Below are positions 1 to 6,761 of a stretch of 43,977 nucleotides of DNA, in pieces. The translations under genes were made by a program, and so were the position numbers. Source of the stretch: Neobacillus niacini (lineage in GTDB: Bacteria > Bacillota > Bacilli > Bacillales > Cytobacillaceae); the NCBI RefSeq assembly GCF_019749295.1, contig NZ_JACWFG010000029.1, positions 1 through 43,977 on the forward strand. Direction: 5' to 3'. Below the pieces are notes generated by a model that was given only the letters and a program-made list of their open reading frames with translations, was not told the origin of the DNA and did not search any database. Numbering within the stretch: the first letter of the stretch is position 1; each line of letters starts with the position of its first letter.

Positions 1-30
1 TACTGTTTGTTTAGTTTTCAAAGAGCAATT
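1..30 (-). promoter_or_regulatory. boxA-like rRNA leader sequence
   Basis: Read on the minus strand this contains TGCTCTTTGAAAACTAAAC, which matches the antitermination boxA and the sequence that lies just upstream of 16S rRNA genes in Bacillus. It follows the tRNA cluster in the direction of transcription, so a 16S gene probably begins beyond the left edge. The motif is seen; the 16S gene is inferred. Confidence 0.5.
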
Positions 31-43
31 ATATAAATAAAAT

Positions 44-117
44 TGGAGCGGGTGATGAGAATCGAACTCACAACATCAGCTTGGAAGGCTGAGGTTTTAC
101 CACTAAACTACACCCGC
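44..117 (-). tRNA. tRNA-Gly (TCC)
   Basis: Complete cloverleaf with anticodon loop CTTCCAA and an encoded CCA end. It is the last tRNA of the left cluster in the direction of transcription. Confidence 0.97.
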
Positions 118-132
118 ATATAAAATTTTGAA

Positions 133-209
133 TGGTCGGGAAGACAGGATTCGAACCTGCGACCCCTTGGTCCCAAACCAAGTGCTCTGCCAAGCTGAGC
201 TACTTCCCG
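133..209 (-). tRNA. tRNA-Pro (TGG)
   Basis: Complete cloverleaf; anticodon loop TTTGGGA; CCA is encoded. Confidence 0.97.
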
Positions 210-215
210 TATATA

Positions 216-292
216 TGGCGCGCCCGAAAGGAGTCGAACCCATAACCTTCTGATCCGTAGTCAGACACTCTATCCAATTGAGCTACGGGCGC
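216..292 (-). tRNA. tRNA-Arg (ACG)
   Basis: Complete cloverleaf; anticodon loop CTACGGA; discriminator G; CCA is encoded. After A34-to-inosine editing this tRNA would read CGC, the apparent specifier codon of the argS T-box in this same window. Confidence 0.97.
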
Positions 293-354
293 AAACTTTC
301 AAAGTCAACTTTTATATTGTACCAAACTAGATTTGAAATGTCAACATCTTTTTT

Positions 355-440
<86 letters not shown>

Positions 441-506
441 ATATGTTTTAGCGACATTTACTATCATATCAGATTATCAACCATTTTTCAAGAGTCAATA
501 ATTGAT

Positions 507-591
507 TGGTGCGGGTGAAGGGAGTCGAACCCCCACGCCTTGCGGCGCCAGATCCTAAGTCTGGTGCGTCTGCCAATTCCGCCACACCCGC
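507..591 (-). tRNA. tRNA-Leu (TAG)
   Basis: Class II tRNA with a long variable arm; anticodon loop TTAGGAT; CCA is encoded. Confidence 0.97.
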
Positions 592-630
592 ATTATAAGA
601 AAGATTATTTGCTTGTGCAAAAAATCTTAA

Positions 631-703
631 TGAGCCATGAAGGACTCGAACCTTCGACCCTCTGATTAAAAGTCAGATGCTCTACCAACTGAGCTAATGG
701 CTC
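631..703 (-). tRNA. tRNA-Lys (TTT)
   Basis: Anticodon loop TTTTAAT. CCA is not encoded, so the end must be added after processing. It is separated from tRNA-Gln by one base, and the pair is identical to the pair at 42945-43093. Confidence 0.97.
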
Positions 704-704
704 T

Positions 705-779
705 TGGCTGGGCTAGCTGGATTTGAACCAACGCATGTCGCAGTCAAAGTGCGATGCCTTACCGCTTGGCTATAGCCCA
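705..779 (-). tRNA. tRNA-Gln (TTG)
   Basis: Anticodon loop TTTGACT; CCA is encoded. It is transcribed immediately before tRNA-Lys and is identical to the copy at 43019-43093. Confidence 0.97.
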
Positions 780-806
780 ATATTACAAATCCCATTTTTT
801 AGAAAA

Positions 807-883
807 TGGCGGTCCGGACGGGACTCGAACCCGCGACCTCCTGCGTGACAGGCAGGCATTCTAACCAACTGAACTACCGGACC
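807..883 (-). tRNA. tRNA-Asp (GTC)
   Basis: Complete cloverleaf; anticodon loop CTGTCAC; CCA is encoded. Confidence 0.97.
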
Positions 884-939
884 AAATGATGTTTTAAATA
901 AGAAACAGGAAATGAGCTATAATCATCTCCCGTCCCTGA

Positions 940-1011
940 TGACCCCTACGGGATTCGAACCCGTGTTACCTCCGTGAAAGGGAGGTGTCTTAACCACTTG
1001 ACCAAGGGGCC
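940..1011 (-). tRNA. tRNA-Glu (TTC), no encoded CCA
   Basis: Anticodon loop CTTTCAC. The discriminator A is followed by TCAGG, so CCA is not encoded, unlike the second tRNA-Glu at 43610-43684. The two genes also differ by a compensated pair in the anticodon stem (CCTCC/GGAGG here, CCGCC/GGCGG there). Confidence 0.97.
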
Positions 1012-1021
1012 AGATTTTTTA

Positions 1022-1112
1022 TGGCGGAGAAGGAGGGATTTGAACCCTCGCGCCGGTTACCCGACCTACACCCTTAGCAGGGGCGCCTCTTCAGCCTCTT
1101 GAGTACTTCCCC
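1022..1112 (-). tRNA. tRNA-Ser (GCT)
   Basis: Class II tRNA with a long variable arm; anticodon loop TGCTAAG; CCA is encoded. Confidence 0.97.
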
Positions 1113-1120
1113 ATAAAAAA

Positions 1121-1195
1121 TGGCTCCGCAGGTAGGACTCGAACCTACGACCGATCGGTTAACAGCCGATAGCTCTACCACTGAGCTACTGCGGA
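1121..1195 (-). tRNA. tRNA-Asn (GTT)
   Basis: Anticodon loop TGTTAAC; CCA is encoded. It is the first tRNA of the left cluster and is identical to the copy at 43797-43871. Confidence 0.97.
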
Positions 1196-1248
1196 ATAAG
1201 ATAATGTATTTCAATCAGACAAGCACTATTACCTTGTCGACTCTTTAC

Positions 1249-1277
1249 ATTATAATGACGATGTATTATAAAGTCAA
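1249..1277 (-). promoter_or_regulatory. sigma-A promoter of the left tRNA cluster
   Basis: TTGACT at 1272-1277, a 17-bp spacer, and TATAAT at 1249-1254 on the minus strand, about 50 bp upstream of tRNA-Asn. Near-consensus strength fits a stable-RNA promoter. Confidence 0.85.
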
Positions 1278-1314
1278 TACGATTTTCCGATAAAATAATA
1301 TGCAAATTATTTCC

Positions 1315-1788
1315 TCATTCACCTTGCAGTTCCATTACCTTTTTTAGTTTCCCCCTGCACTTCCCACACACGTATCGATCTATATTAATGCTTCGTTTTC
1401 TTTTATATCGCTGATGGCATTTTGTGCATTCATAAAGGAGGATTTTATTAGAGGTGCGTTTCTTAGGTTTTTCAAGAAGAGGACTGCAAAATCTCGGTGC
1501 TCCTACTTTTTTTAAGAGCATTTTAAAATCTGGATCACGGTGCTGATATCCTTTTCCTTCTATATGAAGATGGTAATGACAGAGTTCATGTTTTATTATT
1601 CCTATTAACTCGTTTAATCCCAGTTGATCTAAGTACTTTTTATTGATATCGATATTGTGAGTCCCGAGAAGATATCTTCCTCCCGTTGAGCGCAGTCTGC
1701 TATTAAAGGAGGCTTTATGCCTAAAAGGCTTTCCAAAAGATTCAATTGAGACTTTTTCAACTAATTTTTGTAGTTCTTTATCCTCCAT
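1315..1788 (-). CDS. sprL: SprT-like zinc metalloprotease-fold protein (YdcK family)
   Basis: 157 residues. HELCH at residues 67-71 is the HExxH zinc-binding motif of the SprT family; a following His in GKGYQH could be the third ligand. C121/C124 and C141/C144 form a C-terminal zinc ribbon. The length and domain order match bacterial SprT-like proteins (B. subtilis YdcK), whose substrates are not established. The ATG follows a strong AAGGAGGG site. It lies downstream of tex on the same strand, as in B. subtilis, but is separated from it by the divergent cmpA gene and a repeat block. Family assignment is firm; the biological role is unknown. Confidence 0.9.
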   Translation of the reverse strand: MEDKELQKLVEKVSIESFGKPFRHKASFNSRLRSTGGRYLLGTHNIDINKKYLDQLGLNELIGIIKHELCHYHLHIEGKGYQHRDPDFKMLLKKVGAPRFCSPLLEKPKKRTSNKILLYECTKCHQRYKRKRSINIDRYVCGKCRGKLKKVMELQGE

Positions 1789-1880
1789 TTAGCTTCCCTC
1801 CTTTTTAAAGCGAACGTGACAACCTATTATAGCATATATTGTATATACCTATAATGATCTACTTTTCGGGAGGTTAGTCT

Positions 1881-1994
1881 ATGCCTACTTGGTTTCAAAA
1901 CCAAATGAAAAGAGCTTTTTATGAGAAAGACCGATATCAAATTAAATTGTTAAATCAGTGCTGGTTTTTTTACAGAAAGAAACATATTTCATAA
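1881..1994 (+). CDS. cmpA: Cortex morphogenetic protein CmpA
   Basis: A 37-codon gene. The product begins MPTWFQNQMKRAF and ends FFYRKKHIS, matching what I recall of B. subtilis CmpA almost residue for residue. GGGAGG lies 7 bases before the ATG. CmpA is made in the mother cell and acts at the forespore surface, where it monitors spore coat assembly and promotes ClpXP-dependent removal of SpoIVA; that is known for B. subtilis and inferred here. It sits between tex and the SprT-like gene on the opposite strand, the same position as in B. subtilis. The 52-bp tandem repeat block starts 22 bases after its stop. Confidence 0.93.
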   Translation: MPTWFQNQMKRAFYEKDRYQIKLLNQCWFFYRKKHIS

Positions 1995-2016
1995 AGAGAA
2001 TTAGGGTCTTTTCAAT

Positions 2017-2185
2017 TATGAGTGATCGCTTTTTATTCTTTTTTCTGTTTTCGGTCACTCATACTCACTATGAGTGACCATTTTCTCTTCTTTTTGCTGT
2101 TTTTGGTCACTCATAACACCTATGAGTGACCGCTATCCCGGCTTTCTGCTGTTTTCGAGCTCTCATACTCACTATGAGTGACCAT
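2017..2185. repeat. 52-bp tandem repeat with internal palindromes
   Basis: Three full units begin at 2017, 2069 and 2121 with an exact 52-base period, and a fourth partial unit begins at 2173. Each starts TATGAGTGAYC and ends near GGTCACTCATA, so the two ends of a unit are inverted copies and each unit can fold into a long hairpin with a pyrimidine-rich loop. The middle of the unit diverges more than the ends. It lies between the 3' ends of cmpA and tex. Confidence 0.9.
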
Positions 2186-2242
2186 TCTCTACATCCTTAC
2201 CGTTCTCTAGGATCTCAGACCTTCCCTCTCTATTATCAAGCA

Positions 2243-2271
2243 CAAAAAAGACCAACTTTAAAAAGTTGGTC
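2243..2271 (-). terminator. Intrinsic terminator of tex
   Basis: Minus-strand stem GACCAACTTT / AAAGTTGGTC followed by six or more T, immediately after the tex stop codon. Confidence 0.88.
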
Positions 2272-2284
2272 AAAAAGCATTCTC

Positions 2285-4459
2285 TTACTTAGATGGAGCC
2301 AGCATAGTTAAAGCTACTCTGCCCTTTTTCATATCAACTGAATCTACCCAAACGGTTACTACATCACCCACAGATACAATATCTAATGGATGTTTTACAA
2401 AACGATTACTTAGCTTAGATATATGAACAAGGCCGTCCTGCTTCACTCCAATATCCACAAATGCACCAAAATCAACTACGTTCCTAACGGTACCTTGGAG
2501 TTCCATTCCTGCACTTAGATCTTCTAATTTGAGAACATCCTTCTTCAATAGAGGACGAGGCAAGTCATCACGAGGATCACGCTCTGGTCTTACTAGCGCA
2601 TCGATAATATCTTTTAACGTCAGCTCCCCAATCTCTAGTTCAGCAGACACCGTCCTTAGATCAAGTCCACTTAACGCATCCCGTAATTGTGCGGTTCCTA
2701 AATCCTTAGCCGAAAAGCCTAGGCTGGATAATAGTTTCTTCACTTCATCATAGTTCTCTGGGTGAATTCCAGTCCGGTCTAACGGCTGCTTTCCATCCAA
2801 TACTCTCAAGAATCCAATTGCTTGTTCATAGGTTTTCGCTCCTAGACGAGGGACTTTCTTTAATTGCACCCTGCTCGTAAATTTACCTTCTTCTTCCCTT
2901 TTCTTCACAATGTTGTGTGCGGCCGTTTTCGTTAGCCCTGCAACATATTGCAGCAGAGAGGCTGAAGCTGTATTTACATTAACACCTACTCGGTTTACCG
3001 CTGTTTCAACAACAAAATGCAGCGATTCGGATAGACGTTTTTGGGTAACATCATGTTGGTATTGACCAACACCGACTGATTTTGGATCTATTTTAACCAG
3101 CTCAGCCAGCGGATCTTGTAATCTTCTAGCGATTGAAACCGCACTTCTTTCCTCAACTTGAAAATCAGGGAATTCTTCTCTCGCTATATCAGACGCCGAG
3201 TACACACTCGCACCCGCCTCATTAACAATCAAATAAAAGATTTCCTCTTCCATTTCTTTAAGGATATCTGCAACGAATTGTTCCGTTTCCCTCGAAGCGG
3301 TTCCGTTCCCAATGGCAGCCATCTCTACTTTATAGTCACGGAGAATTCGAATAAACTTTTCTTTTGCTTCCTTTGTCTTTGATACGGGCGGATGCGGATA
3401 GATTACATCTATCTTTAATACCTTTCCTGTTTCATCCACTACAGCAAGCTTACAGCCTGTCCGATAAGCTGGATCCACACCAATGACCACTTTTCCTTTT
3501 AATGGCGGCTGCAAAAGTAAGTTTCGCAGATTTTCTGAAAAGATATGAATCGCCTGTTCTTCACCTTTATCATTTAGTTCACTTCGAATTTCCCTTTCGA
3601 TCGAGGGTTGGATCAGACGCTTATAGCTATCTTCTATTGCCTCGATAACGAGGGGTGCTGCAGGCGAGTGCTGGGCACGTATCCATTTTCTCGATAAGTA
3701 AGAAAGAATGATGTCATTATTCATCTTAATGGATACCCTTAAGATATCTTCTTTTTCGCCGCGGTTTAGAGCAAGAATTCGATGAGGGACGATTTTATTT
3801 ACTGGTTCCTCATATTCATAGTACATTTCATATACCTTTTTCTCGTCCTTATCAGCATCTTTTACTGTGGACTCTACCTTACCGGACTTAAAGGTTTCAT
3901 TTCGAATCCATTTCCGCCCCTCAGCATCATCGGAGATCATTTCAGCAATAATATCCTTCGCGCCAGCAATAGCGTCTTCAACAGTAAGGACTTCTTTTTC
4001 ATCTGATATAAACTCCCTAGCCTTATCCTCAATGGGTGTCATCGGAAAAGTTAACAGCCATTCAGCTAAGGGCTCCAGCCCCTTCTCCTTCGCAACTGTA
4101 GCTTTTGTACGTCGCTTTTGTTTATATGGCCGATATAAATCTTCAACCTCTTGAAGCTTTTCTGCTTTTGTTATTTTATGTGTAAGCTCATCCGTTAATT
4201 TACCCTGTTCTGCAATGGTTCGAAGTACTTCTTCCTTCCTTTGCTCTAGGTTTTGTATGTATTGCCAGCGATCCTGAATATTTTTTATTTGAACTTCATC
4301 GAGCGCCCCCGTCATTTCTTTACGGTAGCGGGCAATAAATGGCACCGTGTTGCCCTCATTCAATAACGAGATCACACTCTTTACCTGTTTATGAGATATG
4401 GTCAACTCTGCAGCTACTTTTCCAAGAAGCTGTTCATCTTTTACAACTGTATCATTCAC
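2285..4459 (-). CDS. tex: Tex-family RNA-binding transcription accessory protein (YdcI)
   Basis: About 724 residues with the Tex architecture: N-terminal helical region, a YqgF/RNase H-like domain (VIGVDPAYRTGCK, roughly residues 325-450), helix-hairpin-helix repeats, and a C-terminal S1 RNA-binding domain (about 640-715, GTVRNVVDFGAFVDIG). Tex proteins bind nucleic acid and affect transcription; the exact role in Bacillus is unclear. I place the start at a GTG at 4459 because GGAGG lies 8 bases before it, whereas the upstream ATG at 4486 has no ribosome site. An extended -10-like TGATACAAT lies just upstream. The end is marked by a strong terminator. Confidence 0.95.
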   Translation of the reverse strand: MNDTVVKDEQLLGKVAAELTISHKQVKSVISLLNEGNTVPFIARYRKEMTGALDEVQIKNIQDRWQYIQNLEQRKEEVLRTIAEQGKLTDELTHKITKAEKLQEVEDLYRPYKQKRRTKATVAKEKGLEPLAEWLLTFPMTPIEDKAREFISDEKEVLTVEDAIAGAKDIIAEMISDDAEGRKWIRNETFKSGKVESTVKDADKDEKKVYEMYYEYEEPVNKIVPHRILALNRGEKEDILRVSIKMNNDIILSYLSRKWIRAQHSPAAPLVIEAIEDSYKRLIQPSIEREIRSELNDKGEEQAIHIFSENLRNLLLQPPLKGKVVIGVDPAYRTGCKLAVVDETGKVLKIDVIYPHPPVSKTKEAKEKFIRILRDYKVEMAAIGNGTASRETEQFVADILKEMEEEIFYLIVNEAGASVYSASDIAREEFPDFQVEERSAVSIARRLQDPLAELVKIDPKSVGVGQYQHDVTQKRLSESLHFVVETAVNRVGVNVNTASASLLQYVAGLTKTAAHNIVKKREEEGKFTSRVQLKKVPRLGAKTYEQAIGFLRVLDGKQPLDRTGIHPENYDEVKKLLSSLGFSAKDLGTAQLRDALSGLDLRTVSAELEIGELTLKDIIDALVRPERDPRDDLPRPLLKKDVLKLEDLSAGMELQGTVRNVVDFGAFVDIGVKQDGLVHISKLSNRFVKHPLDIVSVGDVVTVWVDSVDMKKGRVALTMLAPSK

Positions 4460-4541
4460 AACACAAACCTCCATTCCTATTACCATATTGTATCAAATTA
4501 CCACAATCGATTCATTACAAGAGCTATTTCTTTCTCTCAAT

Positions 4542-4570
4542 AAAAAAATAGCAAGCTAATTAGCTTGCTA
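4542..4570 (-). terminator. Palindromic hairpin, second terminator after ndoA
   Basis: A perfect 22-base palindrome (4549-4570, arms TAGCAAGC/GCTTGCTA) is followed on the minus strand by seven T. It lies between the ndoA terminator and tex, so it would catch read-through. Confidence 0.7.
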
Positions 4571-4607
4571 AAAGGCAGAAACAAATATGAGGTTTAAAGC
4601 ATACGTA

Positions 4608-4637
4608 TAAAAAAACGCTCTTTCTTAAAAAGAGCGT
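4608..4637 (-). terminator. Intrinsic terminator of the alr-ndoA unit
   Basis: Minus-strand stem ACGCTCTTT / AAAGAGCGT followed by seven T, 11 bases after the ndoA stop. Confidence 0.9.
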
Positions 4638-4647
4638 GCATTTAATA

Positions 4648-4998
4648 CTAAAATTCGATGAGACCTATACTTACTCGCAAGGCTTCATCCACTTTTTCCA
4701 TCATTTCGTCATCGAGATGGGTTATTTTATCGGTTAACCGCTGTTTATCAATTGTACGAATCTGTTCTAAAAGTATGACTGAATCTCGTTCAAAACCGTA
4801 GCGCTTCGCATCAATTTCTACATGAGTGGGAAGCTTCGCTTTTTGAATTTGAGCTGTAATCGCTGCAACAATAACTGTGGGACTAAACCGATTCCCGATG
4901 TCGTTTTGAATGACAAGTACAGGACGGACGCCGCCTTGTTCAGAACCAACAACTGGGGATAGGTCCGCGAAATATACGTCACCACGCTTGACAATCAA
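4648..4998 (-). CDS. ndoA: Type II toxin EndoA/MazF, mRNA endoribonuclease
   Basis: 116 residues, the usual MazF length, nearly identical to B. subtilis EndoA from the N-terminus MIVKRGDVYFADLSP through the SEQGG loop. EndoA cleaves single-stranded mRNA at UACAU and is held inactive by EndoAI. The start codon is TTG, four bases after the antitoxin stop; the antitoxin's last codons (GGA GGG) double as the Shine-Dalgarno site, so translation is coupled. In B. subtilis the sigB operon follows this gene; here two terminators and then tex follow instead. Function is firm by family; the target sequence is inferred from B. subtilis. Confidence 0.96.
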   Translation of the reverse strand: MIVKRGDVYFADLSPVVGSEQGGVRPVLVIQNDIGNRFSPTVIVAAITAQIQKAKLPTHVEIDAKRYGFERDSVILLEQIRTIDKQRLTDKITHLDDEMMEKVDEALRVSIGLIEF

Positions 4999-5002
4999 GG
5001 GA

Positions 5003-5284
5003 TTACCCTCCGCTTACAAGACGTTCAACTGTGTGCTCTGCCTCAAATTCTGCTTGAAATGCTTCTGATGCAATCGATAAATTGATCATTGCCATTTCCA
5101 TGTATCCACGTCTCATGGATTCGCGAATTTGTCTCTTTTTTCGTTCGCGTAAATACATTTTAGTTGCTTGATAAATAAACTCGCTCCGGTTAACGTTTTC
5201 TAATTTCACAAAACCATCTAACTCGGTTAAAAGATGTTGCGGTAATTTTACTAAGATTTCCGTAGTTGCGCCGGATTCAGACAC
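5003..5284 (-). CDS. ndoAI: Antitoxin EndoAI, ribbon-helix-helix protein
   Basis: 93 residues from a GTG start at 5284, 9 bases after GGAGG; an ATG two codons upstream is too close to that site. The length equals B. subtilis EndoAI. The N-terminal half is a MetJ/CopG ribbon-helix-helix (EILVKLPQHLLTELDGFV), and the C-terminal helix RRGYMEMAMINLSIASEA, ending ERLVSGG, is the conserved toxin-binding part. It blocks EndoA by occupying its active groove. The gene is co-transcribed with and overlaps the ribosome site of ndoA. A promoter candidate lies at 5372-5399. Confidence 0.95.
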   Translation of the reverse strand: MSESGATTEILVKLPQHLLTELDGFVKLENVNRSEFIYQATKMYLRERKKRQIRESMRRGYMEMAMINLSIASEAFQAEFEAEHTVERLVSGG

Positions 5285-5371
5285 AAACATACACCTCCAC
5301 CATCACTACACACCATTTTTTCTATCTACCATATTTAATAATACCACTTAATGCCCATCATGCATAGACTA

Positions 5372-5399
5372 ATTATAATACTTCTGTATTATAGGCCAA
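5372..5399 (-). promoter_or_regulatory. Candidate promoter of ndoAI-ndoA
   Basis: TTGGCC (5394-5399), 16-bp spacer, TATAAT (5372-5377) on the minus strand, in the alr-ndoAI gap. The -10 is perfect and the -35 is weak. Confidence 0.5.
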
Positions 5400-5467
5400 A
5401 CAAACTACCTTTTATGCACAAATTTCCGCATTATCATAAATATGTCTCAATTTAATTAATAGCCCAA

Positions 5468-6631
5468 TTATTCATGAAGAAGATAGTTTTTTAATACAAC
5501 AATTTTCCCGCCTTGTTTATATAGACGGGGCACCCTTGTTGAGATAATACAAGGCACTTCATAATTAATGGTTTCTAGCTTTTGAGCAATTTCATTAACA
5601 GAAATAAATTCCTCATTTTCACTGCCAATTAAAGTAACGGTTGTTCCAACTGCAACTTCATGTGGTAATTTTACCATACATTGATCCATACAAATCCTGC
5701 CAACAATTGGCACCCTTTTTCCCTCAACCAATACTTCCTGCCCTTGAAGCCTGCGAATCCAGCCATCCGCATATCCAATTGGAATGGTTCCAATCCACTC
5801 CTCGGCCTCAGCCTCGTAAGTAGCACCATAGCTGACTTTATCACCTTTATTAAGCTTTTTCACATGGACAAGCCGCGAACGGAGCGAAAAAGCCTCTTTT
5901 AGAGGAAAAGGAATCTCATGTTCAATTTCTGGCGAGGGTGTTAACCCGTACATCGCTATCCCAAGACGAACAGCATTAAAATTAGCTTTTGGGAAACGTA
6001 AAGCCGCAGCACTATTGCTGCAATGGATATATTTTGGCTGCTCCACTAAAACCGTAAGTAAATCATGAAATAAGTCTATTTGTTGATTTAAGTAGGTCTG
6101 ATCCACTTCATCTGCTGTTGCAAAGTGCGTAAAGATACCTTCAATTTCAAGCCGTTCATCACTAGAAATCATATGTTCAACCGCCGCTAACTCTTCCTTT
6201 GTGCGTATTCCAATCCTGCCCATTCCAGTATCGAGCTTAATATGCACCGGAAGAACCTTATCCTTTGGAAGATACGATTGGGCGGCTTTAATCCATTCAA
6301 TCTGAAATACTGTTATAGTGATGTCAAACTTGAGAGCCAGCTCCACATCCTCTGGACGTGTAGCCCCTAGGACTAGAATAGGTGCCTTTATCCCCTTATT
6401 CCGAAGGGCAATGGCTTCATCCATAAATGCTACTGCTAAATAGGTTGCTCCGGCTTTAAGTGCACTCTCTGCCACCTTAACGTCTCCATGACCGTAAGCA
6501 TTTGCCTTTACGACAGCAATAATCTCCACTTTGGGAGGCAAAAGTTTTTTGACAGAAGCAACATTTGAGAGAATGTAATCCAAATCAACCTCTGCCCATG
6601 TATCTCTATAAAAATAGCCCTGCTCTGACAT
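5468..6631 (-). CDS. alr: Alanine racemase
   Basis: 387 residues, a fold-type III PLP enzyme that interconverts L- and D-alanine for peptidoglycan. Lys42 in VVKANAYGHG is the PLP lysine, and the Tyr in KVSYGATY (about 270) is the second catalytic base on the partner subunit. B. subtilis Alr has almost the same length. AGGAAGTGG precedes the ATG by about 4 bases. It lies upstream of the ndoAI-ndoA toxin-antitoxin pair as in other Bacilli, and downstream of ydcC, from which a terminator separates it. Together with ddl and murF in this window it covers the D-Ala-D-Ala branch. Confidence 0.97.
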   Translation of the reverse strand: MSEQGYFYRDTWAEVDLDYILSNVASVKKLLPPKVEIIAVVKANAYGHGDVKVAESALKAGATYLAVAFMDEAIALRNKGIKAPILVLGATRPEDVELALKFDITITVFQIEWIKAAQSYLPKDKVLPVHIKLDTGMGRIGIRTKEELAAVEHMISSDERLEIEGIFTHFATADEVDQTYLNQQIDLFHDLLTVLVEQPKYIHCSNSAAALRFPKANFNAVRLGIAMYGLTPSPEIEHEIPFPLKEAFSLRSRLVHVKKLNKGDKVSYGATYEAEAEEWIGTIPIGYADGWIRRLQGQEVLVEGKRVPIVGRICMDQCMVKLPHEVAVGTTVTLIGSENEEFISVNEIAQKLETINYEVPCIISTRVPRLYKQGGKIVVLKNYLLHE

Positions 6632-6720
6632 TATTCCACTTCCTAATTACTTAAAATAACATTTTATTCGATTATATTTTCCATTATTGATTATCAAACT
6701 TGTTGTTGCTGATGTCAAAT

Positions 6721-6750
6721 TAAAAAAACAGGCCCCATTTAAGAGCCTGT
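6721..6750 (-). terminator. Intrinsic terminator of ydcC
   Basis: Minus-strand stem ACAGGCTC / GGGCCTGT followed by seven T, between ydcC and alr. Confidence 0.85.
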
Positions 6751-6761
6751 TCGATTACTAT

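Noticed and set aside
1279..1314. AATAAT-TTGCAT-ATTATT hairpin after the SprT-like gene as a terminator
   Set aside because: The stem is only A-T pairs and the T tract is weak; it overlaps the upstream side of the tRNA promoter.
2017..2185. The 52-bp repeats, and the palindromes at 42476-42659, as CRISPR arrays
   Set aside because: Contiguous or irregular units, no unique equal-length spacers between conserved repeats and no cas genes.
2126..2311. A 61-codon plus-strand frame after cmpA
   Set aside because: It is created by the 52-bp repeats and the tex terminator, with no ribosome site.
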